From assembly GCF_001580365.1 (NCBI RefSeq), contig NZ_CP014480.1, forward strand, positions 806,001 to 870,000: a DNA stretch of 64,000 bases, read 5' to 3'. The notes below the pieces were generated by a model that ran no database searches, had not been told where the DNA came from, and saw only the letters and a list, made by a program, of their open reading frames with translations. Source of the stretch: Kocuria turfanensis (lineage in GTDB: Bacteria > Actinomycetota > Actinomycetes > Actinomycetales > Micrococcaceae). Of the stretch, positions 20,503-29,483 are shown one piece after another. The position numbers and the translations under genes are program-made. Numbering within the stretch: position 1 is the first letter of the stretch; every line of letters starts with the position of its first letter.

Positions 20503-21339
20503 TTATGCCACAGGATGCCCCTGGGCGTCTCCCCCGCCCGCGCCGTCGCGCACCACCCGGTCGCCGGACACGACCCAGCCGGCCGCGGCGAGGACGTCGC
20601 GGTCGGCGCGGTCGAGGCCCGCCGGGTCCAGGGCGGCGACGAGGTCCGGGCGGCGGGCCGCGGTGCGCTGCAGCTGGCGGTCGCGCCGCCAGCGGGCGAT
20701 CCGCCCGTGGTGGCCCGAGAGCAGGACCTCCGGCACGGGCCGGTCCCGCCACAGTGCGGGCTTGGTGTAGACGGGGTACTCGAGCAGCCCCTCCGCGTGG
20801 GACTCCTCCACGAGCGACTCCGGGTTGCCGATCACGCCCGGCACCAGCCGGCCGATCGCCTCGACCATGGCCAGCACGGCGACCTCCCCGCCGTTGAGCA
20901 CGTAGTCGCCCAGGCTCATGGGCCGGACCTCGAAGTGCTCCCGGGACCACTCGACGACACGCTCGTCGATGCCTTCGTAGCGCCCGCAGGCGAAGACGAG
21001 GTGCTCCCGGAGGGCGAGCTCCCGGGCGGTGGCCTGGGTGAAGACCTCACCGGCCGGGGAGGGCACCACGAGCACCGGCCGCTGCTCCGGGGCCCCAGCC
21101 GCCGCGGGGCCGCGCGTGCGGGCGGCGTCGAGGGCCAGCGCCCACGGCTCCGGCTTCATGACCATGCCGGCGCCGCCGCCGTAGGGCGTGTCGTCGACCG
21201 TCCGGTGCCGGTCGGCGGTGAACTCGCGCAGGTCGGTCACGGTCAGCTGCAGCAACCCCTGCTCCCTGGCCTTGCCGATCAGCGAGAGGTCGAGGGCGGA
21301 GAGGTACTCGGGGAAGATGCTGACGACGTCGATGCGCAT
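20503..21339 (-). CDS. trmD: tRNA (guanine-N1-)-methyltransferase
   Basis: Methylates G37 of tRNAs with S-adenosylmethionine. The 278-residue protein begins [14 protein letters not shown] and contains [12 protein letters not shown] and the trefoil-knot segments [11 protein letters not shown] and [14 protein letters not shown] overlaps the rimM stop by one base (TGATG), so the two are translationally coupled. The C-terminal 25 residues after the knot domain are longer than usual. Confidence 0.97.
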   Translation of the reverse strand: MRIDVVSIFPEYLSALDLSLIGKAREQGLLQLTVTDLREFTADRHRTVDDTPYGGGAGMVMKPEPWALALDAARTRGPAAAGAPEQRPVLVVPSPAGEVFTQATARELALREHLVFACGRYEGIDERVVEWSREHFEVRPMSLGDYVLNGGEVAVLAMVEAIGRLVPGVIGNPESLVEESHAEGLLEYPVYTKPALWRDRPVPEVLLSGHHGRIARWRRDRQLQRTAARRPDLVAALDPAGLDRADRDVLAAAGWVVSGDRVVRDGAGGGDAQGHPVA

Positions 21340-21977
21340 CAGCGTCCGCCCTCCGGGGCGCCGTTCTCGGGGGTGCCGGGCTCAGGGGTGCCGGGCTCAG
21401 GGGTGCCGGGCTCAAGGGTGACGGGCTCGGGGGCGGCGTCCTCCAGACCGAGCTCGAGCAGTCCCGGCGGCGGGGTGACGACGACGAAGCCGCCCTCGGG
21501 GTCGACGACCGGCACGATCTCCTCGACGAAGGGCAGCGCGGCCTCGCGCCCGTCCTCGTCCAGCGTGATCTCGAGCAGGTCCTGGACGGGCATGGTGCGC
21601 AGCCCGGTCACGACGCCGATCCGCGGGCCGCTGCCGTCCTCGGGCCCGGTGCGGACCTCGAGGTCGACCAGTTCGTGCTCGTACCACTCCTCGGCCTCCG
21701 GGTCCTCGTCCTGGGCCTCGGCGAAGAGCAGGGTGCCGCGCAGCGACTCGGCGCCGTTGCGGTCGGGCACCTCCTCGAGGGCGACGACGAGCACGGCCTT
21801 GTTCCAGCGGGCCCCGCGCACGGTGACCGTCCCCTGCGGGGCGAGCGGGGAGGACGGCTCGAGCCGCAGCCGCGCCCCGGGGGCGAAGCGCTCCTCGGGG
21901 GCGTCCGTGAACAGTTGCACGGTGACCTCCCCGCGGATGCCGTGGGGCTTGCCGATGCGGGCGACCTGGACCAACAT
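21339..21977 (-). CDS. rimM: Ribosome maturation factor RimM
   Basis: 16S rRNA processing factor that binds S19 and helps 30S assembly. The 212-residue protein begins [18 protein letters not shown], the family hallmark, followed by a PRC-barrel domain ending [15 protein letters not shown]. The C-terminus carries an unusual EPGTP tandem repeat. The ATG at 21977 has AGGAG upstream. A perfect hairpin between khpA and rimM may reduce read-through into rimM-trmD. Confidence 0.95.
   Translation of the reverse strand: MLVQVARIGKPHGIRGEVTVQLFTDAPEERFAPGARLRLEPSSPLAPQGTVTVRGARWNKAVLVVALEEVPDRNGAESLRGTLLFAEAQDEDPEAEEWYEHELVDLEVRTGPEDGSGPRIGVVTGLRTMPVQDLLEITLDEDGREAALPFVEEIVPVVDPEGGFVVVTPPPGLLELGLEDAAPEPVTLEPGTPEPGTPEPGTPENGAPEGGR
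21371..21415 (-). repeat. 15-bp tandem repeat in the rimM 3' end
   Basis: Three head-to-tail copies of a 15-base unit (21371-21385, 21386-21400, 21401-21415) encode EPGTP repeated at the RimM C-terminus. The third copy differs by one base. A multiple of 3, so it can grow or shrink without a frameshift. Confidence 0.8.
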
Positions 21978-22048
21978 GTGCGCTCCTGAGGGTTGTGCGG
22001 CCGGGGGGCCGGGGCGGGGTGCGGACGGCGCGGGGGCCGTCAACGCCG

Positions 22049-22083
22049 ACGGTCCCCGCATCCGGTGCGGATGCGGGGACCGT
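22049..22083 (-). terminator. Hairpin between khpA and rimM
   Basis: Perfect 16-bp stem (22049-22064 with 22068-22083) and a 3-base loop in the 145-bp gap between khpA and rimM. It may terminate or attenuate transcription coming from rpsP-khpA. No U-tract. Confidence 0.65.
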
Positions 22084-22122
22084 GCGGGCGGCGGGGCCGG
22101 TCGCGGGCGCGCCCGGCCCGCC

Positions 22123-22368
22123 TCAGCGGGTGCGGCGGTCGGTGTCGACGACGTCGATCCGGACCGGGCCGTCCTCGGCGAGCGCGCCGATGACGGTGCG
22201 CAGCGCCTTGGCGGTGCGGCCCTGGCGTCCGATGACCCGCCCGAGGTCGTCCGGGTGCACCCGGACCTCGAGGGTCTCCGCCCGGCGCCCGCTCTTTAGT
22301 CGGACGTCGACGTCATCGGGGCTGTCCACGATCCCGCGGACGAGGTGCTCCAACGCGTCGGCGAGCAC
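22123..22368 (-). CDS. khpA: KH-domain RNA-binding protein KhpA
   Basis: Single KH domain of 81 residues with the RNA-contact loop VIGRQGRTAK (GxxG motif). KhpA binds many RNAs and works with KhpB in Gram-positive bacteria. The start is a GTG at 22368, two bases after the rpsP stop. The rpsP-khpA-rimM-trmD order is conserved. Confidence 0.95.
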   Translation of the reverse strand: MLADALEHLVRGIVDSPDDVDVRLKSGRRAETLEVRVHPDDLGRVIGRQGRTAKALRTVIGALAEDGPVRIDVVDTDRRTR

Positions 22369-22370
22369 GA

Positions 22371-22805
22371 CTACTCGGCCTTCTCGGCGTCAGCCGCGGG
22401 GGCGTCGTCGGACTCGGCGCCGGGCGCGGCGGTCTCGGTCTTCTCGCCCTTGGGGGTGATCGCCTCGGGGATGATCACGGAGCCCTTGTCGGGGGCGACG
22501 AACTCGCCCTTGCCCTGGGGCTGCTGCAGGGTGCCCTCGGCACCCTCCTCGCCCTTGAAACGCTGCCAGTCACCGGTCACCCGGAGGATGGCCGCGACGG
22601 CCTCGGACGGCTGGGCGCCGACGCCGAGCCAGTACTGGGCCCGCTCCGAGACGACCTCGATGTAGGAGGGGTGCTCGGTCGGGTGGTACTTGCCGATCTC
22701 CTCGATGACGCGGCCGTCGCGCTTCTTGCGGGAGTCGACGACGACGAGGCGGTAACGGGGATCGCGCATCTTGCCCATGCGCTTGAGACGGATCTTAACA
22801 GCCAC
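22371..22805 (-). CDS. rpsP: 30S ribosomal protein S16
   Basis: Protein of 144 residues starting [19 protein letters not shown], followed by the typical [18 protein letters not shown] block. The last 50 residues form an acidic Ala/Glu/Pro-rich extension, as in other Actinobacteria. The GTG at 22805 has AGGAGAG upstream. First gene of the rpsP-khpA-rimM-trmD set. Confidence 0.96.
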   Translation of the reverse strand: MAVKIRLKRMGKMRDPRYRLVVVDSRKKRDGRVIEEIGKYHPTEHPSYIEVVSERAQYWLGVGAQPSEAVAAILRVTGDWQRFKGEEGAEGTLQQPQGKGEFVAPDKGSVIIPEAITPKGEKTETAAPGAESDDAPAADAEKAE

Positions 22806-22899
22806 TGGTGTGGACTCTCCTGGTTCTTGGATGAGGTGAACGCCCTGGTCTCGCTCCCGTGGGGCGGGCCGGTCGCAGGGGTTCTGTGGACACGAGAAA

Positions 22900-22944
22900 C
22901 GTGCGGCGAGAGGGACCGCACGCATCGAGTACCCCTCCAGTATG
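22900..22944 (-). promoter_or_regulatory. Candidate rpsP promoter and leader hairpin
   Basis: CATACT on the minus strand (22939-22944) is the best -10 candidate for rpsP, without a clear -35. Just downstream, CGTGCGG and CCGCACG (22900-22906 and 22916-22922) form a 7-bp hairpin in the leader, about 95 bases before the start codon. Confidence 0.3.
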
Positions 22945-23028
22945 CCAGACGCGGTCAAGTCCGCCGCCCACCGGCGCGCTGCCCGGGTCGCCGCGGGGCC
23001 CGTCCGGTGTCAGGGATCCGGGCCGGTG

Positions 23029-24210
23029 TCACGGCTCCAGGCGCGCCGCCTCCCGCCAGCCCAGGGATCGACCGCCCTGGAACACGGCGCGCTCGTAGAT
23101 CCGCTCCCCCGCCCGCAGCAGCAGCCAGGCCGCGGCGAGGGTCACGGCGAGGGAGAGCACGGGCTGCCACCAGGCCACGTCGCCGCCGAGCATCCGCACG
23201 GGCATGGCGACGGAGGAGACGACGGGCACGTAGGAGGCGGCCGTGAGCCAGGCGCCCTCGGCGTAGAGGCCCACGAACAGCGCCCCGACGAGCACGGCCA
23301 GGATCGGCCCGGTGCTGCTCTGCAGGTCCTCCGGGCGGGAGGCGAGGGAGCCGAGCACGGCCCAGACGGAGGCCTGCGCGGCGAAGCCGGCCACGAAGAA
23401 GGCCACGAACCAGCCGGAGGCCGCCAGCGCCCAGCCGACGTCGGCCGCGGTTCCGGCGACGTTCACGCCGACGAGGCCCACGAGGGCGTAGAGGGCGATC
23501 TGCCCGAAGGCGAGCAGGCAGTTGCCCAGCACCTTCCCGTGGAGCAGCTGCCGGACCGGGACGGCGGTGGCCAGGATCTCCACGACCCGGTTCTGCTTCT
23601 CCTCGAGCACGGAGTGGGCGATGGCCATCCCGAAGACGACCGCCGAGAGGTAGAACAGCAGGGCGAAGGCGAATCCCATGGCCAGGCGGACGGGTCCCCG
23701 GTCCGTCCCGCCGGCGAGCAGCTCGGTGCGCAGCTCGGCGCCGGCGGTGAGCTCCTCGGCCGTCGTGCCGGCCGCGCGGGCGTTGGCGGCGAGCGTCGCG
23801 TCGGCGACCGCCTGCTCCAGGGCCCGGCCGAGACCGGGGTCCACGCCGTCCCGGCCGACCACCGTCCAGCCGTCGAGCTCGAGCAGCAGTGCCGCGTCCG
23901 CGGACTCGGCGGCCACGGCCGCCCGCGCGGCGTCGGCCGAGCCGGTGCCGTGCACCGTCAGGGTGTCCTCGCCGGCGTCGGCCAGGGCCTGGGCGGCCCG
24001 TGCGGTGACGGGTGCCGCCTCGGGGCCGGCCGTGGCCACGACGTGCTCGGCGGCCCGGTCTCCCAGCAGGGCGGAGGCGGCGATCGAGGCGGCCACCAGG
24101 AGCAGCGTGGCGGCGGTCGAGAGCAGGAAGGACCGGTCGCGCAGCTTCACCGCGATCTCGCGGGCCGTGACGGTCCACCACGGCCGGTCCGCGGGCGGGC
24201 GGGCGGTCAC
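23029..24210 (-). CDS. ABC transporter permease, NatB/ABC-2 type
   Basis: Membrane component of an exporter, 393 residues. One N-terminal membrane helix near 30-50, a periplasm-side domain of about 130 residues rich in Ala/Glu, then five or six helices in the C-terminal half with the EEKQNRVVEILATAVPVRQLLHGKV segment typical of NatB-like permeases. Its GTG overlaps the ATPase stop by four bases (GTGA). Substrate unknown; NatAB pumps sodium in Bacillus, but nothing here shows the cargo. Confidence 0.88.
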   Translation of the reverse strand: MTARPPADRPWWTVTAREIAVKLRDRSFLLSTAATLLLVAASIAASALLGDRAAEHVVATAGPEAAPVTARAAQALADAGEDTLTVHGTGSADAARAAVAAESADAALLLELDGWTVVGRDGVDPGLGRALEQAVADATLAANARAAGTTAEELTAGAELRTELLAGGTDRGPVRLAMGFAFALLFYLSAVVFGMAIAHSVLEEKQNRVVEILATAVPVRQLLHGKVLGNCLLAFGQIALYALVGLVGVNVAGTAADVGWALAASGWFVAFFVAGFAAQASVWAVLGSLASRPEDLQSSTGPILAVLVGALFVGLYAEGAWLTAASYVPVVSSVAMPVRMLGGDVAWWQPVLSLAVTLAAAWLLLRAGERIYERAVFQGGRSLGWREAARLEP

Positions 24211-25148
24211 CGCGTCACCTCGCGGTAGACAGCGGTCAGGGCGGGGACGATCTCGGCGAACTCCACGAGCCCGTGCCGGACGGCCTGCTCGAGGAGCCGG
24301 GCGCGCGCGGCGCGGTCCTCGAGCTCCAGCACCGCGGCCGGGCCGTCGACGTCGACGACGCGCACCCCGGGCACGTCGCGGACCCACCCGGTGTCCTGCT
24401 CGCAGTGCAGCCGGTGCCGGCGGGGACCGGCCCGGCGCAGCTCGTCGGCGGTGCCGGCGGCCAGGACCCGGCCGCCGGAGAGGACGACGAGCGTGTCGCA
24501 GAGGCGGTCGACGAGCTCGAGCTGGTGGCTGGAGAAGAGCACGGGCACGCCTCGGGCCGTCCGCTCCCGCAGCAGCTCCACCATGGCGTCCACCGCCACC
24601 GGGTCCAGCCCGGAGAACGGCTCGTCGAGGACCAGGGCGGCGGGCCCGTGCAGCAGCGCGGCGGCGACCTGGACCTTCTGCTGGTTGCCCAGGGACAGGG
24701 ACTCGAGCCGGTCCTTGGCACGCCCGGCGAGGCCGAAGCGCTCCAGCAGCCGGGCGGCCTCCGCGAGCGCGTCGCGGCGGCTCATCCCGTGCAGCCGGCC
24801 GAGGTAGCCCAGCTGGTCGAGGACCCCCTGCTTGGGGTAGAGCCCGCGCTCCTCGGGCATGTAGCCGAAGCCGGCGCGGTCGGCCGCGGTGATCAGGCGG
24901 CCGTCCCAGAGGACCTGCCCCGAGGAGGCGCGCAGCACGCCCATGAGCATCCGCATGGTGGTGGTCTTGCCGGCGCCGTTGGCCCCGACGAAGCCGGTCA
25001 TCCGGCCGGGCGCCACGGTGAAGGAGACGTCGTCGACCACGGTTCGGCCCCCGAAGCTGCGGCTGAGCCCCCGGGCCTCCAGGACGTGCCCGTCGGTGCG
25101 GGGCCGGCCGCGGGCGGTGCCGGCCCCGGGCGTCACGGCGGTGCTCAT
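24207..25148 (-). CDS. ABC transporter ATP-binding protein
   Basis: ATPase of 313 residues driving the adjacent ABC-2 permease. Walker A is GANGAGKTT near residue 58, the signature is LSLGNQQKVQ, a variant of LSGGQ, Walker B is ALVLDEPFSGLDP and the switch His is in FSSHQLE. A C-terminal domain of about 80 residues follows, as in NatA-like proteins. Start ATG at 25148. The signature variant is common in this subfamily. Translationally coupled to the permease. Confidence 0.92.
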   Translation of the reverse strand: MSTAVTPGAGTARGRPRTDGHVLEARGLSRSFGGRTVVDDVSFTVAPGRMTGFVGANGAGKTTTMRMLMGVLRASSGQVLWDGRLITAADRAGFGYMPEERGLYPKQGVLDQLGYLGRLHGMSRRDALAEAARLLERFGLAGRAKDRLESLSLGNQQKVQVAAALLHGPAALVLDEPFSGLDPVAVDAMVELLRERTARGVPVLFSSHQLELVDRLCDTLVVLSGGRVLAAGTADELRRAGPRRHRLHCEQDTGWVRDVPGVRVVDVDGPAAVLELEDRAARARLLEQAVRHGLVEFAEIVPALTAVYREVTR

Positions 25149-25260
25149 GGGGCGGGGGTGCTCATGGGACGGGGTCCTCTCGACCGGGGGCCCGCCCGCG
25201 GGGTGCCGGGCGGCTCGGCTCCAGCCTAGGAAGTGCGGCTCACCCGCGGATCCCCACGGG

Positions 25261-25301
25261 GGCGGAGACCGCACGGGCCCGGACCCGTGGGGATCTCCGC
25301 C
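25261..25301 (-). terminator. Terminator after the response regulator gene
   Basis: GGCGGAGA (25261-25268) pairs with TCTCCGCC (25294-25301), and inside it CACGGG pairs with CCCGTG (25272-25277, 25284-25289). The hairpin lies 17 bases after the response regulator stop. Confidence 0.55.
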
Positions 25302-25317
25302 TGGCGGTGGAGCCGGG

Positions 25318-25992
25318 TCAGCCGGCCAGGCCGGCCCGGTGGGCGAAGACGACGGCCTGCACCCGGTCGCGGGAGCCCGTCTTGGCGAGGATGTTGGAGA
25401 CGTGGGTCTTGACCGTGGCCGGGCCCAGGAACAGGCGTTGGGCGATCTCCGCGTTGGACAGTCCCTCGGAGACCAGCCGCAGGACCTCGTGCTCGCGCTC
25501 GGTGAGGGAGGCCACGATCCGTTGCTGCGCGGGGTCGGGCGGGGCGGGGGCCGGCTCCGGGGCGGCCGGGGAGACGTCGGCGGCCAGGGCGCGGATGACG
25601 CGCAGCGTGGCTTCGGGGGCGAGCAGGGCGTGCCCTCCGGCGACGGCGCGCACGGCCTCCACGAGGTCGTCGGGGTCCGCGTTCTTCAGCAGGAAGCCGC
25701 TGGCGCCGGCCGCGAGCGCGTCGAAGAGGTAGTCCTCCCGGTCGAAGGTCGTGACGATGACGACCTTGGCGCAGCCCGTGCCCACGATCCGCCGGGTCGC
25801 CTCGATCCCGTCCATCACCGGCATCTGCACGTCCAGCAGCGCCACGTCCACGGCCCCGTTCCGGGCCGCGGCGACGGCGGCGGCGCCGTCGGCGGCCTGG
25901 GCCACGACCTCGATGTCGTCCTCGACGGACAGGACCATGGCGAAGCCGGAACGGACGAGGGCGTGGTCGTCGGCGAGCAGGACGCGGATCAT
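25318..25992 (-). CDS. NarL/LuxR-family response regulator
   Basis: Two-component response regulator of 224 residues. The receiver domain starts MIRVLLADDHALVRSGF with the phosphorylated aspartate D54 in LLDVQMPVMDG; the C-terminal LuxR-type helix-turn-helix has LTEREHEVLRLVSEGLSNAEI at about 158-178. Its ATG overlaps the kinase stop by four bases (ATGA). Likely targets include the ABC exporter downstream, by position only. Confidence 0.94.
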   Translation of the reverse strand: MIRVLLADDHALVRSGFAMVLSVEDDIEVVAQAADGAAAVAAARNGAVDVALLDVQMPVMDGIEATRRIVGTGCAKVVIVTTFDREDYLFDALAAGASGFLLKNADPDDLVEAVRAVAGGHALLAPEATLRVIRALAADVSPAAPEPAPAPPDPAQQRIVASLTEREHEVLRLVSEGLSNAEIAQRLFLGPATVKTHVSNILAKTGSRDRVQAVVFAHRAGLAG

Positions 25993-27506
25993 GCTCCCGA
26001 TCCTTCCACGGGCGCCGGTACGGCGGCGCCTGCCCCGTCCGGCGAGCCGTCCGCGGGCAGGGGGCAGCGGGCGCGCACCCGCCATCCGGGACGGCCCGAC
26101 CGCGGCCCGATCTCCGCCTCGCCGCCGTGCAGCCGGACGCGCTCGCGCAGTCCCTGCAGCCCGAAGCCGGTGCCCGCGGTGCCGGACCGGGGCGAGCCGC
26201 CGTCGAGCACCTCCAGCTCGATCCAGGGTCCGTCCGGGCCGCGCCCGGTGCGCAGGACGAGCGAGGCGGTGGTGGCCGTGGAGTGGCGGATCACGTTGGA
26301 GAGGGACTCCTGGGCGCACCGGAACAGGGAAAGGCCGAGACCGGCGGGGACCCGGCCGAGGTCCTCGGTCACGGCCTCGACCGTGCGCACGTCCACCGCG
26401 AGCCCGTTCTCGGCGTGCCGGTGCGCGAGGGCTGCGATGTCCGCGAGCCCCGGATCGGGTCGGCGCCCGGCAGGTGCGTCCCCGTTCTCGTCCTCCGCAC
26501 GCAGGACGCCGAGCAGCTGGCGCATCTCCCCCACGGCCGTCCGGCTGGACTCCTCGACGGTGCGCAGGGCCGCCGCCGCGGCCGCGGGGTCCCGGTCCAG
26601 GACCTTGCGGGCGGCGCCGGCCTGGATGCCGATCACCGAGACGTGGTGGGCCACGACGTCGTGCAGTTCCCGGGCGATCCGCATCCGTTCGTCGACGACG
26701 GCGCGGCGGGCGATCTCCGCGGACTGCTCGCGGATCCGCTCGGCCTGGCCCGCCAGGCGGTGCCGCTGCAGGGCCGAGCGCCAGGAGGCCCGGCCGGCGA
26801 GCACCGCGCCGCCGAAGTACACGACATTGACGAGTCCGGCGTGCAGCTGGACGGCCAGGACCTGCGGCAGCGGCCCGTCCACCGGCTCCTGCGCCTGGAC
26901 GATCTCGGCGTAGGCCTGGGTGATGGTCAGCTCCACGACCAGCCACAGGGCCATGCAGCCGATCACCGCGGACAGGGCGGTGAGCATCGCGGCGCGGTCC
27001 CGGGCCCAGGCCACTGCGGCGTACAGGGCCGCGAAGTAGGCGACCTGGTAGGCCAGCAGGAACGCCGCCGCGATGCTGATGTAGTAGAAGGCGAAGAACA
27101 GCACCGACGAGACGAGGAGCACGCCGACCGGGAACCGGCGCCGCACCGCGAGCGGGAGGATCAGCGCGCTCACGCCGAGGTACATCAGCCACGGCTCCTC
27201 CGTCTCCGGCACGCCCACGTAGCTGTGCATCAGCACGGCGCTGAACAGGGCCACCGCCAGGAAGGCGGCGGTGCCGAGGACGTCGTTGCGCCGCTGCGCG
27301 GGCGTGGGCGCGGGCCGCTCCCAGAACGGGTCCTCGGGGTCGTTCAGCCAGGCCGTGAACCGTTCGGGGAACGGAAGCCGCGGCACCCCGGCAGGACCGG
27401 GGCCGGTGCCGGGGGCCTCCGCGGTCCCGACGCTCCGCTCGAGGGGGCCGGGCAGGGCCGTCCGGCCGGGGGCGGTCGCGGGGTCGGTGCTGGATGGAGT
27501 GGGCAC
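25989..27506 (-). CDS. Sensor histidine kinase, HisKA_3 type
   Basis: Membrane sensor kinase of 505 residues partnering the coupled response regulator. A 75-residue cytoplasmic N-terminus is followed by about five membrane helices (75-235), then the dimerisation domain with the phosphorylated H282 in ARELHDVVAHH and a C-terminal HATPase with GTGFGLQGLRERV. The stimulus is unknown. The GTG at 27506 is the outermost start; a later one cannot be excluded. No separate outer sensing domain, so it probably senses within the membrane. It lies just downstream of a tandem repeat array. Confidence 0.92.
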   Translation of the reverse strand: MPTPSSTDPATAPGRTALPGPLERSVGTAEAPGTGPGPAGVPRLPFPERFTAWLNDPEDPFWERPAPTPAQRRNDVLGTAAFLAVALFSAVLMHSYVGVPETEEPWLMYLGVSALILPLAVRRRFPVGVLLVSSVLFFAFYYISIAAAFLLAYQVAYFAALYAAVAWARDRAAMLTALSAVIGCMALWLVVELTITQAYAEIVQAQEPVDGPLPQVLAVQLHAGLVNVVYFGGAVLAGRASWRSALQRHRLAGQAERIREQSAEIARRAVVDERMRIARELHDVVAHHVSVIGIQAGAARKVLDRDPAAAAAALRTVEESSRTAVGEMRQLLGVLRAEDENGDAPAGRRPDPGLADIAALAHRHAENGLAVDVRTVEAVTEDLGRVPAGLGLSLFRCAQESLSNVIRHSTATTASLVLRTGRGPDGPWIELEVLDGGSPRSGTAGTGFGLQGLRERVRLHGGEAEIGPRSGRPGWRVRARCPLPADGSPDGAGAAVPAPVEGSGA

Positions 27507-27636
27507 GTCACCACGCTAGCGCGGCGGGGGCCGGACCGGGCTCCGCCGCCGGGGGGAGCCCGGCGAGCGGTGCCCGGTCAGGGTGCCTGCCGGCCGCATC
27601 GACCGGGGCCCGCCGCCGGCCGGGCGCGAGTCGGTG

Positions 27637-28086
27637 CGGGTCAGTCGCGGGCCGGGTGCGGGGGTCAGTCGCGGGCCGGGCGCGGGCCGGATGCAAGTCG
27701 GCGCGGGCCGGGCGCGGGTCAGTCGCGGGCCGGGTGCAGGTCGGCGCGGGCCGGGCGCGGGTCAGTCGCGGGCCGGGTGCAGGTCGGCGCGGGCCGGGCG
27801 CGGGTCAGTCGCGGGCCGGGTGCAGGTCGGCGCGGGCCGGGCGCGGGTCAGTCGCGGGCCGGGTGCAGGTCGGCGCGGGCCGGGCGCGGGTCAGTCGCGG
27901 GCCGGGTGCAGGTCGGCGCGGGCCGGGCGCGGGTCAGTCGCGGGCCGGGTGCAGGTCGGCGCGGGCCGGGCGCGGGTCAGTCGCGGGCCGGGTGCAGGTC
28001 GGCGCGGGCCGGGCGCGGGTCAGTCGCGGGCCGGGTGCAGGTCGGCGCGGGCCGGGCGCGGGTCAGTCGCGGGCCGGGCGCGGGTC
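27637..28086. repeat. 43-bp tandem repeat array (minisatellite)
   Basis: Eight apparently identical copies of a 43-base unit run head to tail from 27721 to 28064, with degenerate partial copies on both sides (27637-27720 and 28065-28086). The unit is itself a diverged dimer: two sub-units of 21 and 22 bases, each beginning GCGGGCCGGG. It fills the gap between the conserved hypothetical gene and the histidine kinase gene, both on the minus strand. 43 is not a multiple of 3, and the open frames through it only reflect the lack of stop codons in the GC-rich unit, so it is unlikely to be coding. Confidence 0.95.
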
Positions 28087-29418
28087 TCAGCCGCGGTCGA
28101 GGCCGAAGAAGCGGCGCCAGCGCGCCCGCGAACCGGTCGCGGGGTCCGGCCCGGCGAGCAGCTCGGCCGCCGGGGAGTCGTCCGCGGCGACGGTGCCGGG
28201 GCGCGTGCCGGCGTGCCGGTGGCGGGCCCCGCGCAGCGCGGCGTAGTAGGCGCTCTCGGCGGCGGCGTCGGCGAGCAGCGCCGCGGAGAGGGTGCCGAGC
28301 ACGCGGGCCCCGGACCCGCCGCGTCGGGCGGCGCCCGCGAGCCCCACCCCGAGGGCGGTCTCGGTGCCGGCCAGGGCCAGCAGCAGCTCGGGTCGGCGCA
28401 CGAGGGCGCGCTGGTAGCGGGCGAGCAGCCCGTCCCCGGTGGGCTCGATGGTGAGACCGTGCAGGAGCGCGGCGCCCACGGCCGCGGGCTCGTAGTGCTC
28501 GGCGCCCTCGAGCTCGGTGATCTCGCGGCTGCCCTCCACGACCTTGGCGGCCAGCGCGGGCAGGCCCAGCAGCTGCAGGACGGACTCCAGGACCAGGTCG
28601 GTGGACTCGCCCAGCACGTAGTTGCGCAGCCGGTTCGTCTCGGCCGGGTCCAGGTCGAAGACCGAGGCGACGGACTCGGTCTGCAGCTCCGAGGTGCCGC
28701 CGGCGCACAGCCGGACCAGGTCGCGCTCGAACCGCCCGGCCGGGGTCTCCCCCGACTCCGCGCCGGCCCCGCCGGTGGGCCGCCACTCCGGGCCCCACTC
28801 GAGGGCGCACACCGCGTCGGCGGCCTCCAGGTCGGTGACGGACGCCGGGTCCTCCCCGGCGAGCAGGACCTCGAAGGAGCGGGTGGCCCCGTCCGAGGAG
28901 AGCGCCACGGCCGTCTCGGCGAGGCCGGTGCGCACGGTCCAGAAGTCGACCTCGGCGTCGAAGACCACCACGGACCAGCCGTGCCGGGAGACCGCGGTGA
29001 ACCCGGTGCCGGACAGGGCGGCCAGCACGGGCAGGTCCGGGGCGTCCAGGTGGACCAGCAGGACCCGGCGCAGACCGGGGTGCTCGGGCCGCAGCTGGTG
29101 GCCGGTGGCCCGGGCGAGGGCGCCGGCCAGCTCGTCGAGGGTGCACCCGGCCTCCACCGAGCCGTCGGCGGCGGCGCGGGCCAGGCGGCCCTCGGCGTCG
29201 GCGAGGAACATCAGCTGCGTGGCCCGGGGGCCTTCCGCGTAGGCGCTGATCAGGCGGTGCCCGGCGATGACCGCGCGCATCTCCTCGCACGTGGGCCGGG
29301 GCTCCGGGGTCGGCGCGGCGGCGGCCTCCGTCGCGCAGACCACCGTGGCGGGGACCAGGTCCCACGCGGAGGTGGAGGACGTGATGTCGTCGGCGGGGAG
29401 TGAGGTCATGGCGTCCAT
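28087..29418 (-). CDS. Conserved hypothetical protein
   Basis: Function not recognised. The protein of 443 residues is acidic, with no signal peptide or obvious membrane segment. An N-terminal half (about 45-200) reads like an alpha/beta domain (LLVHLDAPDLPVLAAL, GWSVVVFDAEVDFW). The C-terminal half is helical and leucine/alanine-rich, with NRLRNYVLGESTDLVLESV and LLALAGTETALGVGLAG. It starts at the ATG at 29418 (a second ATG at 29409), without a strong ribosome binding site. It lies downstream of a Nudix gene and ffh, and its stop abuts the 43-bp repeat array. Confidence 0.75.
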   Translation of the reverse strand: MDAMTSLPADDITSSTSAWDLVPATVVCATEAAAAPTPEPRPTCEEMRAVIAGHRLISAYAEGPRATQLMFLADAEGRLARAAADGSVEAGCTLDELAGALARATGHQLRPEHPGLRRVLLVHLDAPDLPVLAALSGTGFTAVSRHGWSVVVFDAEVDFWTVRTGLAETAVALSSDGATRSFEVLLAGEDPASVTDLEAADAVCALEWGPEWRPTGGAGAESGETPAGRFERDLVRLCAGGTSELQTESVASVFDLDPAETNRLRNYVLGESTDLVLESVLQLLGLPALAAKVVEGSREITELEGAEHYEPAAVGAALLHGLTIEPTGDGLLARYQRALVRRPELLLALAGTETALGVGLAGAARRGGSGARVLGTLSAALLADAAAESAYYAALRGARHRHAGTRPGTVAADDSPAAELLAGPDPATGSRARWRRFFGLDRG

Positions 29419-29483
29419 GCTACGCCGTCGTCCCGGCCGTCCCGGGGGCCGCCACCGGGTCCGCGGGCCGCGTCCGGCGGGGG

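Noticed and set aside
27721..28064. CRISPR array
   Set aside because: The copies touch each other with no unique spacers, and no cas genes are near.
27494..28454. Repetitive proteins encoded by the 43-bp array
   Set aside because: The frames are open only because the unit lacks stops; 43 is not a multiple of 3, so each frame cycles, and there is no start signal.
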